Shown: one piece after another, positions 16,412-24,285 of the stretch | Layout: each line of letters begins with the position of its first letter | Numbering within the stretch: position 1 is the first letter of the stretch | Notes under the pieces: generated by a model | The model's database searches: none | Seen by the model: the letters and a program-made list of their open reading frames with translations, nothing else | What the model was told of the DNA's origin: nothing | DNA from: Flavobacteriales bacterium | GTDB lineage: Bacteria > Bacteroidota > Bacteroidia > Flavobacteriales_G > Salibacteraceae | Reading direction: 5' to 3' | Length of the DNA: 43,177 bases | Assembly: GCA_020435995.1 (NCBI GenBank) | Contig: JAGQYO010000004.1 | Span: 63,000 to 106,176, forward strand | Program-made: the position numbers and the translations under genes

Positions 16412-17644
16412 ATGAAATTTCTCGCGGTAGTATTTTGCTCAATAGTAGCTTTATTTGCGCATGGGGCAAACATTGAAGTATGTCCCAGTTGTGAAATAAA
16501 ATCATTGCGAGATGCGTTGAAGGTAAGCCAACCATTTGATGTAATTAACATAAAGTCAGGAGTTTATATTGATCATGCAATTGAACTCACCATGCCTCTT
16601 ACACTCATTGGTGAAAAAGGAAGCGTGCTCGATGGTGGAGATCAGGGAGAAATTCTAACCCTTCATGCGGACAGCATCATCATCAAGGGACTCACTTTTA
16701 GGAATGTAGGACTTAGTTATACAAAAGATTGGGCCGGCATCAGTTCCGACAGAGTGAAGGGATGTAGAATTGAAAATAACACTTTCGAAAAAACCTTTTT
16801 TGGGATTTATCTACGCAAATCAGAGGATTGCGTCGTTTCAGGCAATTATATGGATGGCGAGGCAGAACAAGAAATGACCAGTGGAAATGGTATTCATTTC
16901 TGGTATTGCAAAAACATGTTGGTTGAAAACAATCAAGTGCTGCGACATCGAGATGGAATTTATTTTGAATTCGTAAAACACAGCATTGTAAAAAACAACC
17001 TGAGTAAAAATAACGTGCGGTATGGACTGCATTTTATGTTTAGCGACAATGATGATTATTTGAACAATACATTTGAAGACAATGGTTCTGGTGTGGCCGT
17101 GATGTACTCCAATTTTATTAAGATGAACAACAACCGCTTTATTGAAAACTGGGGCCCCTCATCCTATGGTTTGCTCCTTAAGGAAATAAAAGATGGAGAA
17201 ATAAAAGGCAATGAGTTTTATAGGAATACCACGGCTGTTTTTGGAGAAGGTGCCATGAGAATGGATATCTCAGAAAACGTATTCACCTATAATGGCTGGG
17301 CCATAAAACTCCTTTCAAGTTGTATGGAAAATACCGTAACTCACAACGATTTTATCTCTAATAGTTTTAGTGTATTTACCAATGCATCTCGCAGTTACAA
17401 CAGTTTTGATGAAAACTTCTGGAGTGAATACAGCGGTTACGATTTAGACAAGGATGGCATTGGCGACATTCCACATCTGCCTGTAAGTCTTTTTACTTTC
17501 ATTGTAGAAAAATGTGAGCCTGCACTGCTTTTAATGAGGAGTAACTTTATCGGACTTTTAGAAATAGCCGAAAAAGCTGCACCCGCCATAACCCCTGAAG
17601 CACTTGTGGATAACAAACCCCGAATGAAACCCCTATGGCAATAA
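16412..17644 (+). CDS. nosD: NosD, periplasmic beta-helix copper-site maturation protein
   Basis: The frame is open from 16358, but the ATG at 16412, one base after the nosL stop, gives the signal peptide MKFLAVVFCSIVALFAHGA and a 410-residue product. The mature protein begins with a C24-P-S-C27 motif, then right-handed parallel beta-helix (PbH1/CASH) repeats such as GIYLRKSEDCVVSGNYM and GIHFWYCKNMLVENNQV. NosD interacts with NosL, the NosFY ABC transporter and NosZ to build the CuZ site. The gene overlaps nosF by 10 bases. NosD of this clade commonly has the N-terminal Cys pair; its metal role is inference. Confidence 0.93.
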   Translation: MKFLAVVFCSIVALFAHGANIEVCPSCEIKSLRDALKVSQPFDVINIKSGVYIDHAIELTMPLTLIGEKGSVLDGGDQGEILTLHADSIIIKGLTFRNVGLSYTKDWAGISSDRVKGCRIENNTFEKTFFGIYLRKSEDCVVSGNYMDGEAEQEMTSGNGIHFWYCKNMLVENNQVLRHRDGIYFEFVKHSIVKNNLSKNNVRYGLHFMFSDNDDYLNNTFEDNGSGVAVMYSNFIKMNNNRFIENWGPSSYGLLLKEIKDGEIKGNEFYRNTTAVFGEGAMRMDISENVFTYNGWAIKLLSSCMENTVTHNDFISNSFSVFTNASRSYNSFDENFWSEYSGYDLDKDGIGDIPHLPVSLFTFIVEKCEPALLLMRSNFIGLLEIAEKAAPAITPEALVDNKPRMKPLWQ

Positions 17645-18396
17645 CAATTGAAAACATCCAAAAACGCTTTGGAAAACAAGAGGTCTTACGTGGTATTCAT
17701 CTCAACTTTAAGGAGGGAACCATTTATTCTATTCTTGGACCTAATGGCTCCGGTAAGACCACTTTAATGAAATCCATTTTGGGATTGGTTCGTCCAGACA
17801 ATGGCGTTATTAAAGTGTTTGAAAACGACACTAATTTTGACCACGAATACCGAAGGAAAATTAGCTATGTGCCACAGATTGCGCGTTTTCCAGAGAATTT
17901 AAAGGTGCATGAATTAATTGATTTGGTTCAAAAAGTTAGGCAGGAAAAAGCGGACCCAACATATTATATCCAGTTATTTGATATCGAAAGCTACCTCCAG
18001 CATCAACTCAAAAATTTAAGTGGTGGAACCCGGCAAAAAGTAAACCTAGTTTTGGCATTTATGTTCAAAACAGACATACTTATTCTCGATGAGCCAACAT
18101 CGGGTTTAGATCCTATTAATGTACTCCGGCTAAAATCGGAAATGAAAAAAATGAAGGCCGACGGGAAGTGCATTATTCTTACAACCCATATTCTACAATT
18201 GGCTGAAGAAATTTCTGATGAGTTGGTTTTTCTGCTTGAAGGTCAAATTAAATATTTTGGAACGCCAGCGAAATTGAATGAGCAAACTCAGATGGATACC
18301 TTAGAAAAATCAATTGCGGCTTTGCTCGAGGTAGGTCCAGAAGGCATTAAAAAGACTCCTAATCTCAACATTAATTCAAAAGGAACTCATGGGTAG
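17635..18396 (+). CDS. nosF: NosF, ATPase of the NosDFY ABC transporter
   Basis: 253 residues. Walker A GPNGSGKTT (about residues 36-44), signature LSGGTRQKVNLVLAF, Walker B ILILDEPTSGLDPINVL and the H-loop ILTTHILQLAEEISDE are intact. It powers NosY and, with NosD, supports CuZ maturation of NosZ. The ATG at 17635 lies inside the last codons of nosD (10-base overlap) and its end overlaps nosY by 8 bases, so translation of nosD-nosF-nosY is tightly coupled. Confidence 0.93.
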   Translation: MAITIENIQKRFGKQEVLRGIHLNFKEGTIYSILGPNGSGKTTLMKSILGLVRPDNGVIKVFENDTNFDHEYRRKISYVPQIARFPENLKVHELIDLVQKVRQEKADPTYYIQLFDIESYLQHQLKNLSGGTRQKVNLVLAFMFKTDILILDEPTSGLDPINVLRLKSEMKKMKADGKCIILTTHILQLAEEISDELVFLLEGQIKYFGTPAKLNEQTQMDTLEKSIAALLEVGPEGIKKTPNLNINSKGTHG

Positions 18397-19165
18397 CATC
18401 TTTAAATATTGTTTGTTCGATTTGATGCGCAGCAAGTGGGCCATCACTTATACTTTATTCTATTTTGTTAGCTGTTCGGCTCTACTCTATTTCTCCAATT
18501 CGCCGAGCAATGCAGTGGCTAGCTTAATGAATATCGTGCTTTTTATCACGCCCTTGGTGAGTTTGTTATTAGGTATTATTTACTTCTACCAAAACCGCGA
18601 TTTTGCCGAATTACTTCTGTCGCAACCCATTAAACGGAACGCCTACTTTCTTGGAAATTACCTCGGCTTAAGCACTTCGCTCGTCCTCAGTTTATTGGTT
18701 GGCTTCGGAATTCCTTGTATCGTGTTTGGCACCTATGAACTCATTGAAGAACTTGGGGTACTTATTTTGTCAGGAGTTATGCTCACGTTGGTATTTAGTG
18801 GGATGGCTTTGCTTTTAACTTTATACAACGAGAACCGAATTAAGGGGTTTGGGTATGCGATTCTGGCTTGGTTATTTTTTGCTGTGATTTACGATGGACT
18901 GTTCTTGGTAGCATTATTTTGGTTCAACGACTACCCCCTTGAAAAATTCGCCCTAGCGGCTACCATTCTTAATCCCATGGACTTGAGCAGGGTTATGATA
19001 CTGTTACAGCTCGACCTTTCTGCATTACTCGGTTTTACGGGAGCTTCATTCCGTCATTTTTTCGGTTCTTATACTGGCTTTTTCGTATCACTGGGTTCTA
19101 TCATGCTGTGGATATTTGTTCCCTTATGGGCATTGCTCAAAAAAGGAAATTCAAAGGATTTTTAA
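18389..19165 (+). CDS. nosY: NosY, ABC-2 type membrane subunit of NosDFY
   Basis: 258 residues with six predicted membrane segments (for example around residues 17-35, 48-68, 90-115, 125-145, 155-180 and 230-252). The loop motif FYQNRDFAELLLSQPIKRNAYFLGNYLG is typical of ABC-2 permeases of the NosY type (contact with the ATPase). It forms the membrane part of the complex with NosF and NosD. The stop codon directly abuts the TTG start of the Rrf2 regulator. Confidence 0.92.
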   Translation: MGSIFKYCLFDLMRSKWAITYTLFYFVSCSALLYFSNSPSNAVASLMNIVLFITPLVSLLLGIIYFYQNRDFAELLLSQPIKRNAYFLGNYLGLSTSLVLSLLVGFGIPCIVFGTYELIEELGVLILSGVMLTLVFSGMALLLTLYNENRIKGFGYAILAWLFFAVIYDGLFLVALFWFNDYPLEKFALAATILNPMDLSRVMILLQLDLSALLGFTGASFRHFFGSYTGFFVSLGSIMLWIFVPLWALLKKGNSKDF

Positions 19166-19606
19166 TTGAATTTGTCCAAAACCGTCCAATACGCGATTCG
19201 GGCGTTGTTATATGTACATAACCAAAACAATGCTGACGTACGAATTCTTTCGGTTCATGAAATTGCCGACAACATAGGCTCACCCAAGCCATTTACGGCT
19301 AAAATCTTACAAACCCTTACCAAAAAACACATCCTTGGTTCATCAAAAGGGCCAGGTGGTGGCTTCTTTTCAAACGAACTTACTGGCCAAGCTACTCTTT
19401 ACGATATTATTGGGTTCCATGAGGGAGAAGATTATCACGCGACTTGCATTCTGGGGCTTCCCCAATGCTCAGATTCTAAGCCTTGTCCTATCCATTTTCA
19501 ATACAAATTGCACCGCTGCAAGTTAAATGACATGTTTAAGGACAATACCATACAACAGTTGGCCGATGAATTATCACAAGGAAAGGACCAATTTCAACTG
19601 TTATAA
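19166..19606 (+). CDS. Rrf2-family transcription regulator with three-cysteine Fe-S site (NsrR/IscR-like)
   Basis: 146 residues. N-terminal winged helix MNLSKTVQYAIRALLYVHNQ with DNIGSPKPFTAKILQTLTKKHILGSSKGPGGGFF is the Rrf2 signature. Three cysteines, Cys94, Cys101 and Cys107 (C-x6-C-x5-C), match the Fe-S ligating loop of IscR/NsrR-type members; Cys118 is extra. The start is a TTG placed directly after the nosY stop; a second TTG two codons on is also possible. As last gene of the nos operon it probably senses NO, O2 or redox state and controls nos or other nitrogen-oxide genes. Whether it is NsrR proper cannot be decided here. Confidence 0.88.
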   Translation: MNLSKTVQYAIRALLYVHNQNNADVRILSVHEIADNIGSPKPFTAKILQTLTKKHILGSSKGPGGGFFSNELTGQATLYDIIGFHEGEDYHATCILGLPQCSDSKPCPIHFQYKLHRCKLNDMFKDNTIQQLADELSQGKDQFQLL

Positions 19607-19681
19607 TTCTTACCGACCAGCTTAATCATAACATCAAGTTAGCCAAAGTCATTCAACAGGTCGACTTATTGGTATTTTCGC

Positions 19682-19726
19682 GGCAGTAAAATAACTTCGA
19701 TGCTAAAATGGCTAATTTTAGCTGCC
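19682..19726 (+). promoter_or_regulatory. Two mutually exclusive hairpins in the putative 5' leader of the beta-helix T9SS gene
   Basis: ATTTTAGC (19715-19722) can pair with GCTAAAAT (19702-19709). The overlapping ATTTTA-G-CTGCC (19715-19726) can instead pair with GGCAGTAAAAT (19682-19692) with one bulged G. A TATTTTCG box at 19673-19680 would start transcription near the first arm. The two folds exclude each other, so a switch is possible but unproven. Confidence 0.3.
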
Positions 19727-19739
19727 AAATTTGAATACT

Positions 19740-22700
19740 ATGTCTCTGTTAACTAGAAATTTGTTCTTTATTTTCATATTCATGCTGAGTTCTATCAGTG
19801 GGTTTTCTCAATTATCGGGAACGGTAACGGTTGGAAGCGCAATGAGTAATGACTACCAATGCCTTACTTGTGATTCAGGTCTTTTTAAGGCACTCAACGA
19901 CAGTGGCACTACGGGAAATGTTGAAGTGCTCATCACGAGCAGCCTGATGGGCGAAACGGCAGAAATAGACCTCAAAGAATATAAAGGAACACACGCCATT
20001 AGTATCAAACCTGCCAGTGCAGGCCTCAAAACTGTTTCGTTTCCAGCTGATTCTAATGATATTCTTTTAAACTTAGATAGCGTAGTTAATCTCACTATTG
20101 ACGGAAGTTTTAATGGATCGGGACGGCATTTGGCATTTGTAAGTTTAGACTCAATTAACCCAGCCATTCAAATTGTAAGAGATTGCAAAAACATCAGAAT
20201 TGCCAATTGTGTCATCCGAAGTAACAATACATCTAGCTCTGGTGTACTAGGCGGCGCCATAAACCTTCGAAGCTTCGGTTCTACGGGCAATGACAATGTT
20301 GTGCTAGAAAACAATGTGATTGAACGAGCTTCTACTACTGGAAAATTGGCCGTTGGTGTTTTTGTAAATGGTGTAAATAATTCAACGGAAACTGCTAGTG
20401 GGCTTCAAGTCTTAAAAAATGAATTCGTTTCGTGTCAGCAGTTTGGATTAATCATGGAGCCCAGCACAGGCCACGTAGGCCCAACGCTAATCAAAGCCAA
20501 TAGTTTTTACACTACAAGCAACATTTCGGGTCCAAATAATTTAACGCCACTCAGCGCCATTTATATCAACACGGGAGAAAATCACCAAATTATTGGAAAT
20601 TATATTGGTGGTCAATCAGCTAAGTGCGGCGGAGCCAAAATGTCGGTACTGCTTTCCGATTTTTCGAGCCAAGTTTATTTCATTCGAATTGGATCGGGGG
20701 TATTGAACAACAAGACTATCGAAGTTGACAGCAATACCATTAAAAATATCCAAGTATTTGGCTCTAGTGCTGCGGGATGCCAGGTTCATATTTTCCATGT
20801 TCATGCCAACGTAAAACCAAAAATTAGCTTTGGAACCAAGCATGGAAATTTTATTGGTGACGTAAATGTAGACGCTAGCACCTCTGGAAATTCTAGTATT
20901 TGGTTTCAAGAGCGCTTCAACAGCGCTTCCAATTTTTTCAAAATTTTCAATCTTCTCGGTACCAACGATATTGACATTATAAAATCGAGTATCGGTGGAA
21001 TTCATTTGTCCCAAGTAAACGCCAAGGGTTCGCAGTTGGAATTTATCCATTGTGAAGATGCCACCAATCTGCTGGTTGACTCAAACATCATTGGAGTCGC
21101 TAAAAACAACATTGTCAAAAAATCAGATGGAATGTTCCGACTCCTTAATTCCGATGCCAATTCTACCATTACCAATAACCAAATAACGGGGATTACCAAC
21201 AATGGTGACTTCTCCGATTTCTTCTTGATTTTTGATCTCTACTCCTCGGGAAAATCCATAAAAATTAAGGACAATACCATCGGAAATTTGTTGGATGACG
21301 CTTCGGTTGATGCCGCCATTAAAACTTCAAGCGACAAACTCATCCCAAAAGCTTTTAAAATAGTGAGTGTAGCTGGCAACTCAGTAAAATCGTTGGAAGT
21401 CACGGGCAATCAAGTAGGATCTATACACATCTCTGCTTCAGGCGCACTAAAAAAAGTTGATTTTACAGCAGTTGATGTAAGAAGCCCAAACACAAGTCAA
21501 TATGTAATTTCGAACAACTCTATAGGCTCTGGTGTAAGCAACAATATCCTTCAAGAATCAGATGGAAAAATATTTGGAATTGTCATCGAAGGCCCCGGTA
21601 AGAATGTAAAAATTGAAAACAACCGAATAAACGGCATTTCAGGTAAAAGCTATTTTAGCAATTCGTTTACTGGCATCGAAATCACTGGAAATGCCATCGT
21701 TACGAGTACTGTACTGGTTAAGGGAAATATCATAGGTGATACTTCAAAAAATGCCGCATCGTCTCCAGCTATTGATTTGGGAGGGGGTTCATTGGGAATT
21801 GCTCCATCAAGTTATGCCTTACAATCAGTTTCGAGAATTGATGTTTTGAAAATAGAGAATAATGCCATTGGTGGAATCAAAACTACTTCTGGCGGAGAAG
21901 AAGTACCTTACATTTCATTTTTAATCGGTGATGTAAAAGATACGTTTCATTTAAAAAACAACCAAATTGGAAGTAGATTACAAGCGGATAATATGTTCCT
22001 CGGTGCGCCCGATAACTTCGCTTACCAAGTTTATTTGTCTAACCCAGATGGCAATAAAGAAGTTGTTGTGGCAAATAACCTCTTTTCAAACATTACATAT
22101 TCAGGTGCTTTCAACAGCTCGGTGCAAGTATTGCGATCAACTAATGGTACCGCATTGGGTTCAGTGCTTATCAAAAACAACCAATTTAGGAATTTTAAAA
22201 TGGGAACTGGAGGAGACAAAGTGAATGTGAAAATGATTTATTCAAGCAACAACACCACCACTGTCGACAACAACTTGATTGAAAACGTTGTGATTTCGAG
22301 TACCTACCCTGGAATTCAATTTGAAGGAGTAAACATTGATGAATCGGGAAGTGATCACGAAATAAATTTGAACACCATTTCGAAAGTACGCTTGATAAGT
22401 ACAAGTGCTTTTGAGGGCTCAGCAACGGGAATCTCGATTTTTGGGGCAGCTAGTAATTTCTCAGTAGGTAACAACCTTATCACCAAGTTCGATATGCTAT
22501 CTACCTCAGATAAAAGCTCCTTTAAAGGCATTTTGGTGAACTCTTGTGTAAGCGCATCAATAACCAATAATGTGATACTCTACAGAAATGCAGGTGGAAG
22601 TATTTCTCCGACGGGAATTTATGATTTTGCCAACACAGGCTCGTTGGATATTTTCCATAACTCCGTAGATTTAGCTGGAGCCTTACCGAATGTGGCTTCT

Positions 22701-23396
22701 ATTTTCTCTACCTGCTACCTTAAAAACAATGATGCGACCCGAAAAATTTCGAATAACTTTTTTAATAACAGAACCAGTGGTGGACAAAGACCACATTACG
22801 CGGTGTATTTTGGCACCTCCACAGGAAGTATAGGCTGTGATTTTAACCTGCTTTATTCTGAGCAAAATCGAGATAAGGTGGTGTTCTACACCGATAATTT
22901 GGATATGACTGCATGGCAATCAAAGGGCTTTGGTTTGAAGTCGGTAAATCCCATTGCGCAGAATTTGATCGACTCACTTACAGGCAAACAACTGACCAAA
23001 CTCGGAAATGATGTGGGACTCACGAATGTTGGAATAAATACAGATTTTGCAGGCGCGAGCCGACCGCAAGATGCAGGCTTTGACATGGGCGCATTTGAAA
23101 TCGCTACTGCAACCTTAGCTGATGGTAAATTGCCACCGGTTGCTCCAATTTCAGTAAGAGAGAATGAGCTTAAAAAATCAAAAATATACCCTAACCCAGC
23201 TCATGATGTGCTCAACGTTGATTTTATTGGAAATGAAGAAATTGAAATTGCGGTATATACTATTTCTGGCATCGTGAAAATCGAAGCTGCCTTAATTCCC
23301 GGATTAAATAAAATAGATTTAGATGAATTAGAAAGCGGCTATTACTTCCTTTCTACAGGAGCTGGCACCACTATACCTTTTTCAGTAATTAAATAA
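19740..23396 (+). CDS. Secreted right-handed beta-helix protein with type IX secretion C-terminal domain
   Basis: About 1218 residues from the ATG at 19740; a TTG three codons earlier is less likely. Signal peptide (SLLTRNLFFIFIFMLSSISGFSQ) is followed by dozens of PbH1-type beta-helix turns, seen as repeated N-N-x-I/V-G/x patterns (NNVIERAS, NNQITGITN, KGNIIGDTS, NNAIGGIKT, KNNQIGSRL). This is a parallel beta-helix like pectate lyases or surface adhesins, but no catalytic residues can be assigned. The last ~75 residues (KIYPNPAHDVLNVDF ... ISGIVKIEA ... LESGYYFLSTG) form a type A T9SS sorting domain, so it is exported through T9SS and attached to or released from the surface. It ends abutting the convergent cyclophilin gene. 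Confidence 0.88.
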   Translation: MSLLTRNLFFIFIFMLSSISGFSQLSGTVTVGSAMSNDYQCLTCDSGLFKALNDSGTTGNVEVLITSSLMGETAEIDLKEYKGTHAISIKPASAGLKTVSFPADSNDILLNLDSVVNLTIDGSFNGSGRHLAFVSLDSINPAIQIVRDCKNIRIANCVIRSNNTSSSGVLGGAINLRSFGSTGNDNVVLENNVIERASTTGKLAVGVFVNGVNNSTETASGLQVLKNEFVSCQQFGLIMEPSTGHVGPTLIKANSFYTTSNISGPNNLTPLSAIYINTGENHQIIGNYIGGQSAKCGGAKMSVLLSDFSSQVYFIRIGSGVLNNKTIEVDSNTIKNIQVFGSSAAGCQVHIFHVHANVKPKISFGTKHGNFIGDVNVDASTSGNSSIWFQERFNSASNFFKIFNLLGTNDIDIIKSSIGGIHLSQVNAKGSQLEFIHCEDATNLLVDSNIIGVAKNNIVKKSDGMFRLLNSDANSTITNNQITGITNNGDFSDFFLIFDLYSSGKSIKIKDNTIGNLLDDASVDAAIKTSSDKLIPKAFKIVSVAGNSVKSLEVTGNQVGSIHISASGALKKVDFTAVDVRSPNTSQYVISNNSIGSGVSNNILQESDGKIFGIVIEGPGKNVKIENNRINGISGKSYFSNSFTGIEITGNAIVTSTVLVKGNIIGDTSKNAASSPAIDLGGGSLGIAPSSYALQSVSRIDVLKIENNAIGGIKTTSGGEEVPYISFLIGDVKDTFHLKNNQIGSRLQADNMFLGAPDNFAYQVYLSNPDGNKEVVVANNLFSNITYSGAFNSSVQVLRSTNGTALGSVLIKNNQFRNFKMGTGGDKVNVKMIYSSNNTTTVDNNLIENVVISSTYPGIQFEGVNIDESGSDHEINLNTISKVRLISTSAFEGSATGISIFGAASNFSVGNNLITKFDMLSTSDKSSFKGILVNSCVSASITNNVILYRNAGGSISPTGIYDFANTGSLDIFHNSVDLAGALPNVASIFSTCYLKNNDATRKISNNFFNNRTSGGQRPHYAVYFGTSTGSIGCDFNLLYSEQNRDKVVFYTDNLDMTAWQSKGFGLKSVNPIAQNLIDSLTGKQLTKLGNDVGLTNVGINTDFAGASRPQDAGFDMGAFEIATATLADGKLPPVAPISVRENELKKSKIYPNPAHDVLNVDFIGNEEIEIAVYTISGIVKIEAALIPGLNKIDLDELESGYYFLSTGAGTTIPFSVIK

Positions 23397-24236
23397 TTAC
23401 CTCACCACTATTCTCAATACCTCAACCGCTGAGGCAGATTGCATTTGAAGTAGATAAATTCCAGATGTAATCGACTTATCAGATAACTCTGAAAAGGGCA
23501 ATCTAGTCACTCGTTGATTGGGTGCAACATCAATCTGGGCAACCTCATTTCCTACTATGTCTATTAACTTCACTTTGGTATTTTCTCTTAATGCGCCAAA
23601 TGAAATAATGGAATTCTCATTTATCGGATTTGGAGAACAAGTCATCAGTAAGGTTTCTTTTTGTTGCACAGCTTGAACAGCTGCCGGAGGGCCTACTGGC
23701 ACAATTCTCAAACTATCCATTACTACATCCGTTAGCGGCTTATTAGCTCCAGCAGGTGGATTGCCATTGGTTGCCACTTTTCCGATGTCCTGAACAACAT
23801 TAAAATTTTCGACCACCTTTCCAAAAACAGGATGTTTCGATGTTAGGGGAGCTTTATTGTAATCCAATCCCGTATTGTCTTTCAGATTAATAAAAAACTG
23901 TGTGTTTCCAGAATTTGCCGCCCCTGTGTTTGCCATCGAAATAGTACCCATAAGATTACTCAAAGAATCGTGAAATTCATCTTGGATATTCGGTTTTCCA
24001 GCTGCTCCTTTCCCTCCTTGAATCATAAAATTATCGATCACTCGATGAAAAATCACACCATCGTAATACTTCTCCTTCACGAGGTCAATAAAATTTCCAG
24101 CTGTAATCGGCACCAGATCCTCACGAAGCTCAACAACAATATCTCCTTTGGTGGTATAGAAGATTACTTTTGTCTGACTGCTTAAATTCAGACAAAACAG
24201 GCTTATTAACAAAACAATGACAACGTTTCTTTTCAT
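23397..24236 (-). CDS. Cyclophilin-type peptidyl-prolyl isomerase fused to a T9SS sorting domain
   Basis: 279 residues. Signal peptide MKRNVVIVLLISLFCLNLSSQ; cyclophilin domain about residues 22-180 with active-site FHRVIDNFMIQGG (Arg65, Phe70, Gln73), SMANTGAANSGNTQFFINL and HPVFGKVVEN. The human CypA Trp position appears not conserved, common in bacterial members. Residues about 196-279 carry a T9SS type A-like domain (SPNPINENSIISF ... VKLIDIVGNEV ... ITSGIYLLQM ... LRIVVR), so this prolyl isomerase is probably secreted to the outside rather than kept in the periplasm. Its stop codon abuts the stop of the preceding plus-strand gene. A -7 box TAGTTTTG lies 22 bases upstream. Confidence 0.9.
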   Translation of the reverse strand: MKRNVVIVLLISLFCLNLSSQTKVIFYTTKGDIVVELREDLVPITAGNFIDLVKEKYYDGVIFHRVIDNFMIQGGKGAAGKPNIQDEFHDSLSNLMGTISMANTGAANSGNTQFFINLKDNTGLDYNKAPLTSKHPVFGKVVENFNVVQDIGKVATNGNPPAGANKPLTDVVMDSLRIVPVGPPAAVQAVQQKETLLMTCSPNPINENSIISFGALRENTKVKLIDIVGNEVAQIDVAPNQRVTRLPFSELSDKSITSGIYLLQMQSASAVEVLRIVVR

Positions 24237-24258
24237 AATAAAATGATTTTGATTACTT

Positions 24259-24285
24259 CAAAACTAATGATTTGACAATTAGAAA
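24259..24285 (-). promoter_or_regulatory. Predicted -7 box region of the cyclophilin gene
   Basis: On the minus strand TAGTTTTG (24259-24266) is an exact TAnnTTTG match, 22 bases before the ATG. A TTTG sits about 23 bases further upstream, inside the start of the divergent glycosyltransferase gene, giving a consensus-like spacing. Confidence 0.45.

Noticed and set aside
20616-21050. 144-codon antisense frame inside the beta-helix gene
   Set aside because: It lies fully within a strong T9SS coding frame and has no start context or recognisable sequence; a shadow frame.
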